Positions 58,001 to 64,000 of a DNA stretch of 64,000 nt are shown here, one piece after another (positions within the stretch are counted from its first letter, which is position 1; each line of letters starts with the position of its first letter). The stretch lies in NCBI RefSeq assembly GCF_902459465.1, contig NC_047080.1:8468866-8532865 (forward strand), in the 5' to 3' direction. This stretch comes from Asterias rubens (lineage: Eukaryota; Echinodermata; Asteroidea; Forcipulatida; Asteriidae). Below the pieces are notes generated by a model. It saw nothing but the letters and a program-made list of their open reading frames with translations. It was not told the DNA's origin and ran no database searches. The position numbers and the translations under genes are program-made.

Positions 58001-60542
58001 TAATGAAAGAAAAAACACCATTGTCACACGAAGTTGTGTGCGTTTAGATGGTTGATTTCGAGACCTCAAATTCTAAATCTGAGAGGTCTCAAAATCAAAT
58101 TCATGGAAAATTACTTCTTTCTCGAAAACTATGGCACTTCAGAGGGAGCCGTTTCTCACAATGTTTTATACCATCAACCTCCCCCATTACTCGCCACGGT
58201 TTTATGCTAATAATTATTTTGAGTAATTACCAATATTGTCCACTGCCTTTAATAGTATCCTCCTGTCTTGAAAATGCTTGTGTCATAATCATTCCTTCTA
58301 TCACTGAGATGTTTTTAATTTGATTTGGTATCCTGGCCAATCAATATTAGAAATACCAGGAGCGCTTCCGCGCGCAGTGTTTCCGTAGAAGAAAACGACC
58401 AGTTGTTTTGTGCATCCAGGACGTGAATGCCCGGCGATGATTGTCTCGTGAATATGATATTCTATCGTTGAAACTTCAAAAACTTCTCATAGAGAAAACC
58501 ACTAAAAAGATAAAACATATAGCATCCCAAACCGGACAAATTGACCACCAAGGATAATGGAGCTTTGTTCTGTATATTTTTTCCAAGGAAAGGACAGTAA
58601 ATTTGGGAAACTTTGTGTAATCTTCTTTGCCTAATATTGAGGTCCAAACGCACATTATACACAAAACAATTATTGGGACAGTGTAGGAAAAGTAACAGCC
58701 AACATATCAATCGTTTTTACTGTTTGTGGCTGGTTTTCCAGTTAATATTGTACTTTGATAGCAAAAACTCCTTGTCTGGTGCATGTTTCCCTCCATCCTA
58801 CAGCCCGGAGTTAATTTGATCTCCAATAAATCCTTTTCTTAGTGTGTCCCCTTGCCAAGAGTGACGTTTAGGCCTTGTTTTGATGAGCATGTTTGAAAAC
58901 CCCAACCCCAAACTGATCTCCAAAACATTACCAGCGATATCTGTATGGTTTTCTCCCACTCGATCTCGTCCCATGATGACCCAAGGTTACACACGATGTC
59001 CAGCCTGTCAAACTTTGCTTTTGCCGCCTCGAATCCCGCTTTCAGGCTGTTCTTGTCCGTGATGTCACAGTCGTGTACAAGCACTCTCTCCTCGCTGTAT
59101 TTTTCCACTAGTTCCCTGTGGGGTTTGTTGGCCGCTTCGGACCCAAGGAAAATGACTCCCTGATGAGGAATGGTCAAGATATTATCAATCATCATTAAAG
59201 GTACAGGGGTGGATTTCACGTCCTAACATAGGACTAGTCATAAGCAATGCTAAGAGATAGGACTGGTCCTAGGACCAGAAACTCATCCTAACTTAGGACT
59301 GGTACTATCCTTAGTTAGGATGAGTTTCTGGTCCTAACTTAGGACCAGTAATATCTCTTAGCATTGCCTACAGGACTAGTCCTAAGTTAGGACTACCTTT
59401 GTGAAATCCACCCCTGGACACGTTTGTCAAAAAAGACCAGTATTCTCACTTGGCGTATCCAATAATATGCATAAAGTTATAACAAACCTTTTGAAAATTT
59501 GGGCTCAATCGGTCATCGAATAATGAAAAAAAGAACACCCTTGTTGCATTACTTTGTGCTTTCAGCTCAGATGCATAAAACAAAGGGATTTAGCGGAAGT
59601 CTTATTATTTGAGTGAGAAATTACCTCTTTCTCAAATGTTACTTCAGAGGGAGCTGTTTCTCACAATGTTTTGTTCTATCAACGTTCTCCATTTCTCGTT
59701 ACCAATTAAGTTGTTAGGATAACAATTATTTTTGAGAATAACCAATAGTGTCTAGGCCTTTATAAGAATGCTACTAGTTGATTCTATAGATAAACGCAAA
59801 TAATGATTACATCGGTTCGCATCTAATCAATATACATCAGCTTCCTATCTCTCAAAGAAACATCTTCAAAGAAAGTTGCTCCTGGTGTGAAATAAAAACG
59901 TCTAGGCTACCGTAAACAAGCCCCTGGTTATATCACAGACACCCAAGCAGGCTTGCTAACTATTTTACTGTGTGATTCAGCGCCTTAGAGAAAACTTTTG
60001 ATTTTGGCGCGTTCTTGAATGATTGGTTGATGATTTTAACGTACAGAGCTCACCAATTCCGTTTCCAAAACGGCTGGCCGTTGCGCAGTGGAGGGGGTGG
60101 GGGGGGGGGGGGGGGTAGGCAATGGTCAGCAACAGACTTGCAGAAACGATGCTATAGTCTTATATCAAAGAAAGACCATGGAAAAGGGAGACCGAAAATC
60201 ACAGGGAAGTGCTTTCTGCTACATCCTTACGGACTGTGAAGGGGGTAACCCTGTTTCAGCCCTAGGAGTAGGTGGCAATGTGTCCCCGGTGGCAGTTGGT
60301 TTTGTTGACAGCGGTCATCCTGTAAAGTACATGTATGAACATATTCCACTTTTTCAACTTTTGTGATTTATAATCCAAATGACGATGTTTTGCTCTGCCC
60401 GTGTGGGCAATAATAATGACAAGTGACTGCTACGGGTACAAACCTTTGCCCCCTTTTCGAGCAACGAGACAGCAAAAGTGGTTCCCAGCAGCCCCTCGCT
60501 GCCGGTCAGAAGAGCTACCGCACCGTTGACGTTTATTGCCAT
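55063..60542 (-). CDS. HPGD-like short-chain dehydrogenase with lost catalytic Tyr, 6 exons, 265 aa
   Basis: Exons on the minus strand: 60542-60444, 59159-58932, 57568-57487, 56850-56774, 56144-55993, 55222-55063; phases agree and the total is 266 codons with the stop. Length and order match 15-hydroxyprostaglandin dehydrogenase (266 residues), which oxidises the 15-OH of prostaglandins with NAD+. Aligned by eye, the glycine motif TGxxxGIG is TGSEGLLG (13-20), the acidic CD of CDV is kept (Cys64-Asp65), NNAG is NLGS (91-94), the catalytic Ser is kept (Ser134), the YxxxK tyrosine is Val147 with Lys151 kept, and CPG is CPC. The frame is intact with conserved splice sites, so it is probably expressed but may not catalyse the classical reaction. 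The start MAINVNG fits the family. An ATG upstream in frame is not needed. Paralogy to HPGD, not orthology, is inferred. Confidence 0.88.
55378..55505. repeat. Family K-type palindrome
   Basis: GTGTCCGAATTCGGCGGTTAC at the left and GTAGCCGTAGCTGTAGACGC with TAATTTAGAC at the right. It lies in intron 5 of the SDR gene. Confidence 0.5.
55573..55746. mobile_element. Family D element
   Basis: GGGCCCAATTTCATAAAGCTG at the left and AGGCTTTATACAATTTGGCCC at the right, in intron 5 of the SDR gene. Confidence 0.7.
57118..57300. mobile_element. Family D element
   Basis: ATGGCCTAATTTCATAAAGC at the left; the right end is poorly preserved (AATAGCTCTAGCCTATAAAAT). It lies in intron 3 of the SDR gene. 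Confidence 0.5.
57873..58252. mobile_element. Family A element, complete
   Basis: TTAA at 57873-57876 and 58249-58252, with ends AGGCAGTGGACACTATTGG and CCAATATTGTCCACTGCCT. It is the best-preserved copy and can serve as a reference. It lies in intron 2 of the SDR gene. Confidence 0.88.
59204..59417. mobile_element. Family H palindromic element
   Basis: AGGGGTGGATTTCACGTCC at the left and TGTGAAATCCACCCCTGG at the right. The arms consist of GTCCTAACTTAGGAC-like palindromes. A family A remnant follows immediately (59418-59763), so H probably cut into it. Confidence 0.8.
59418..59763. mobile_element. Family A remnant
   Basis: Begins ACACGTTTGTCAAAAAAGACC without the normal end and finishes AACCAATAGTGTCTAGGCCTT. 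The interior matches the family (GAAAATTTGGGCTCAATCGG). Confidence 0.65.
60085..60300. repeat. G run and low-copy sequence in SDR intron 1
   Basis: A run of about 18 G (60098-60115) follows GGAGGGGGT. 60225-60320 resembles sequence at 28600-28690 and 51170-51420 (GACTGTGAAGGGGTTAACCC; AGTAGGTGG). Confidence 0.6.
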
Positions 60543-60989
60543 TGCGGGTATCCTCCTCGAAGTTCGGTGTAGCAAAAACAACCAACTAATATTTTATTCC
60601 AGGATTTGGGTGGAGTATTCTTCGCCAGATTTTAGCAATATGCTTCAGAGAGTTAATTTTAAGACAGCTACAGTAATAGTATAACTAGCTTCACCGAGTT
60701 ATCGCATTGTAGCAAATTTTGCACCCTGAACCCATCCTGTTAGTTTTGCCGATGTCCGCTGACAATGCGCTAGGATTTACACAATTAAAATTGCTCAGAT
60801 AAAATTGGATGGTGCAAAGTCTTGTAGTTGTTGTGCTCGTTATATTATGTTTATCGATAAAAATATACATATGGGGTCGACCCGACACCATAGTTCATTA
60901 GGTTATTTTGTGTTATAGTATATACTCTTGTCGGATCGTGAAATCTGCTGATAACCCCAAATGATTACTATTCACGATTTCTGCCGAAC

Positions 60990-61110
60990 TGGGATACTTT
61001 CATGAACACTAGGTGGCAGTAGACTTACCGGGTCGTGCGCATGCTCAGTAAATTTTACCTGGTAAAAGCTCCTGCCATCTAGCGTTCAAGAAAGTCTTCA
61101 AGAATAGGTC
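60990..61110. repeat. Imperfect inverted repeat upstream of SDR gene
   Basis: ACTTTCATGAACACTAGGTGG pairs with CCATCTAGCGTTCAAGAAAGT around GACTTACCGGGTCGTGCGC. It lies about 450 bases upstream of the SDR start codon. Confidence 0.6.
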
Positions 61111-62960
61111 TATTATACTTTTGCATAAACATTTTTGTTTATTTTCCGTGTCGCGAAATATTAACACCAATATTCACAATTACGTCCGCACGTAAATACT
61201 CACGTGAATATTTGCAAAGTGGGGCAAACAAATATTTATGTATAATGTAAATATATAAAAAGGTCGATGTCCCTTCAGGGTCACCATAGCAAACATATCT
61301 TCCCAGTTGGCTTTTTGCAAACCCCTTGCACTTACGTCAGCCATTTTGATGTTTCATTTTGGGGAGTCTTGTGGCAGTATTTGAACTATAAAAAAATGCT
61401 GCAACTGCTTTCACATGAGCCTCCTGTACAGGCTGTTGCAATTAAAGACCCCTTCCTTCCAATTTAAAGAATGGAACAACCACAATGAGTTACGCCAATT
61501 AGCACCGTTGGGGGAATGGACATGGGTATGATATATCATCATCCGGGCCCCACGTTATGTAAACCATGCTGCACAGTCACATGTACATCTTGATTTGTGA
61601 AGAGCAGTATTTCACGGAACCAGTCATGATGAAACATAAGAAGACGACCCTGCAAAATAGAGGATGGTTGGAGCACGGCGGGAAAATGGGGCTTGCGTCA
61701 CCCATGAATAAAAGATGCTCACGTCTTTAATTAAGCGGGATACAAGAAGAGATATGTAATTACATAATAGGCTAATTGCCCAGCGGATAAATTTGCTTGA
61801 TTTAGGTCACGTGGTACGTCAGATTCCATGCAGACACAAAATTAGTCAAAGAAGTCTGTTCTTTTTGTTCTTAGATGAAAACGAATAAAACAGTGCAGTA
61901 GAGATCCGTACCGGAAGTACAATATTCTGATTGATGGTAATAAAATATTATGGTCACGCCTCCGCTTTGCGGTTTCTAAATTGTTGCTTTAAACATTTCG
62001 GGGAAGCCCCAGTATCCATCACTCCAACCTGTCCTTCTTCAGCAGACTGCCTCCCTACCCAGGCCCCGCCCCTGGCGTTCCGCCCCCCTCACTCACGTGG
62101 TATTTCAACACAGTGTTTTACCTCTCAATTTTTTACACTTTGAAAGCAGCTAGCTTGATACAATTTTGCCATGAGGTAGTTCTCGGTTTATAAAAAACAA
62201 TTAAGTGACTGATTTTGTTTGTGGGATCATCAATCAAACGATGTTGGCCAATAAATAAAACCGGAAGTGGAAGTGACATCACCGCGATGGCATTATTGCA
62301 CAGTCCGTAAGCTAGTCTTGTTTCAAGAATACAACACAATTGAGCAACTGCTCTGAGTCGCAACCATAGTCGCAACACAAAAATTTGACATTCCTACGCA
62401 ATGTTTCAAACACTATTTAGAAAAACAATGAAATTGTGTGTAGGTTTTACGTTTTTAATAATGCATTTTTGTATTAGAAAGTTTCATGTCTTGAAAGTTT
62501 ACCATGTCCGCCTTGACTAAAGACTACTGTGCTAATGAACAATCACTTGTTGACGTTGGTGACCAGTGTGTGTGCACATTGCAGATGCATGCATGCTGCG
62601 TTGGTAATCGTGTATTACGTATAGTGTGCAAATAATGCAGACGACATTGGACGGGCTGCTGTGTAGTTTTGACAGATTTTTTGTTCAGCTAAAAAAATAC
62701 TTCGATAGCATTTATTTCATAATTTTCTATCACTTTGAGAAGCAAATGTCGACATTCACACTTCATCTGTGTAGGTACTGTGTGGTTTAACTGTGCACAT
62801 GCAGTAATTCTACCCTCGTTTCAACGCCGAGTTGCTCAAAAGGCCGACTGTGCGATCTCGCGAGTACGACAAGTGGCAGGTCATCAAGCGGGCAGGCAGT
62901 TTCAACTCTACCGTGTAGAGGCGCGTAGAGACGGCGGATTGTTCCTCTGGGAGCACGGTC
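61111..62960. other. Gene-free stretch
   Basis: I see no supportable gene. The frames at 61267-61467, 61931-62143 and 62133-62378 (-) have no recognisable domain. 62030-62100 is locally GC-rich. Confidence 0.4.
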
Positions 62961-62968
62961 AGGAGAAT

Positions 62969-63092
62969 ATGCACACGTCACTTGGGGTGTTATTTGCTGG
63001 GACTGTGATTTGGATTTACATGCAGTGCACGTGTGTTAACTCATATTCATTGAGTGGTACGGTGAACAGTTCGCTAGTTAATGTCACAGAAG
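62969..63092 (+). CDS. Candidate first coding exon of a type II membrane protein
   Basis: From the ATG at 62969 the frame reads a very short N-terminus, a hydrophobic segment (SLGVLFAGTVIWIYMQCTCV) and a luminal-looking stretch with two N-glycosylation sequons (NSS, NVT), then a good donor (GAAG|GTAACA). This is the layout of a Golgi glycosyltransferase or sulfotransferase first exon. No further exon lies inside the window, and the frame stays open for about 230 bases upstream of the ATG, so the start is arbitrary. This is speculative. Confidence 0.25.
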
Positions 63093-63143
63093 GTAACACA
63101 TGTTATTAATTATTATTTGTTTATTAATATTTTACTAAACTAT

Positions 63144-63475
63144 TTACACATCGGTGTATGGGTAAAAAAACCAAAATTAATATTCTTTATCCCCGATGCA
63201 AATTTAACATCTATTATATCGTTGCGGTACCCGCTGCCAAAACATAGGATTCGAACTGCCTCTAGCTACCGGGCAACCTTGGTAGTCTAGTTGGTAAGAC
63301 ACTGCTCTAGAATTGCAAGGGTCGTGGATTCGAATCCCACCCGAGTAACATGCCTGTGATATTTTTTCACAGGACTCGGGAAAGTACTGAGTATACAGTG
63401 CTAACACACATCGGTGTATGGGTAAAAAACCAAAATTAATATTCTTTATCCCCGATGCAAATTTAACATCTATTA
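63144..63475 (+). repeat. tRNA-derived SINE with duplicated tail
   Basis: The main copy (63275-63475) has TTGGTAAGACACTGCTCTAG, B box GGATTCGAATCCCACCC and tail ACTCGGGAAAGTACTGAG ... TTTAACATCTATTA. An extra tail copy lies at 63144-63216 (CACATCGGTGTATGGGT ... TTTAACATCTATTA), in direct orientation. Confidence 0.75.
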
Positions 63476-63719
63476 AAACTATTTAGTATTTATTTGATTT
63501 TGTTTCATTCATAATGTTATTATGTTGGTATTTGATTTACTTAACATTGTATTTTTAATTTTAACTTTATTAATAGCTTTTCAGTTGCACCACTTCAGTT
63601 GTGTTGATCCAAAATTATGATCAAATAAATTTTATTTAAATCAAACAATTAAACACTACTATGTTTTCTTCATGATATTGTGTGAAAAGTGGTAGTCAGA
63701 TCATGGTCAGACAAAGAGT

Positions 63720-63825
63720 TAGACCAACTGGGCGCTGTATTCCCTTTTTTCGCAATTTTGACATTATTGGTCACGATATGTCAACATTTCGAAAAAAGGA
63801 ACACAGCGACCCAGTTACTGGGTCT
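63720..63825. repeat. Inverted repeat
   Basis: AACTGGGCGCTGTATTCCCT with TTTTTCG pairs with CGAAAAAAGG and AACACAGCGACCCAGTT. The open frame 63689-63973 spans it and is not credible as a gene. Confidence 0.7.
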
Positions 63826-63936
63826 ACGTTACTCCGAGAACTATGAGGTTTCATACATCTCCCGTTACGGGAGAGAGACGATAGCGGAACGAAAGTTCAT
63901 AGTTCTAGGAGTAGGTCAAACAGCCAGGTTAACAAG

Positions 63937-64000
63937 ATTGGCCCAATTTCATAAAGCCTGCCTAACCATATAGCACATTTCTAAGCATAGACAAATAGGC
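63937..64000. mobile_element. Family D element running off the window
   Basis: TTGGCCCAATTTCATAAAGCC is the start of a family D copy; the other end is beyond the window. Confidence 0.6.

Noticed and set aside
58839-59163. Plus-strand frames at 58880-59163
   Set aside because: They are shadows of exon 2 of the SDR gene on the other strand.
60015-60366. Gly-rich plus-strand frames
   Set aside because: They are produced by the G run in intron 1 of the SDR gene.

Overview
The window is eukaryotic genomic DNA: intron-rich genes, canonical GT-AG splice sites, AT-rich intergenic sequence, tRNA-derived SINEs and many short inverted-repeat transposons. Protein similarity (recognised by eye) and the repeat families suggest a marine deuterostome, most likely an echinoderm and probably a sea star. 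No RNA-seq or database search was available, so this assignment is an inference. LAYOUT: 111-1154 (+) is an intronless class A G-protein-coupled receptor. 1155-8260 is repeat-rich and gene-free as far as I can see. 8310-17220 (+) is a nine-coding-exon gene for a 752-residue protein with a long acidic disordered N-terminus and sperm-tail PG-rich (STPG/SHIPPO) repeats; a spliced 3' UTR probably runs to about 18840. 20326-46520 (+) is a 23-exon gene for SKIC2 (SKIV2L), the helicase of the Ski complex; I could follow the reading frame through every junction to 1281 residues. 49006-53421 (-) is MORN5 (five exons, 174 residues), convergent with SKIC2. 55063-60542 (-) is a six-exon short-chain dehydrogenase related to 15-hydroxyprostaglandin dehydrogenase (265 residues) that has lost the catalytic tyrosine. 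62969-63092 (+) may be the first exon of a type II membrane protein that continues past the window. MOBILE DNA: roughly half of the non-coding sequence is repeats. At least three families (called A, B and C here) end in inverted repeats flanked by TTAA, share internal sequence and are probably mobilised by one TTAA-targeting (piggyBac-type) transposase. Other repeats are fold-back elements, a 2.0-kb TA-flanked DNA element, one or two candidate solo LTRs and several SINE families. Many are nested, so relative insertion order can be read directly. FUNCTION: the neighbouring genes are not an obvious pathway. SKIC2 is a housekeeping RNA-decay factor; the STPG protein and MORN5 belong to families linked to cilia or sperm flagella; the GPCR and the SDR are likely lineage-specific. 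I see no operon, CRISPR array, virus or novel defence-like system. The most unusual observations are the element inserted exactly at the GPCR stop codon, the three-layer insertion in a SKIC2 intron, the apparently inactivated but intact SDR, and a frame-required GC-AG intron.
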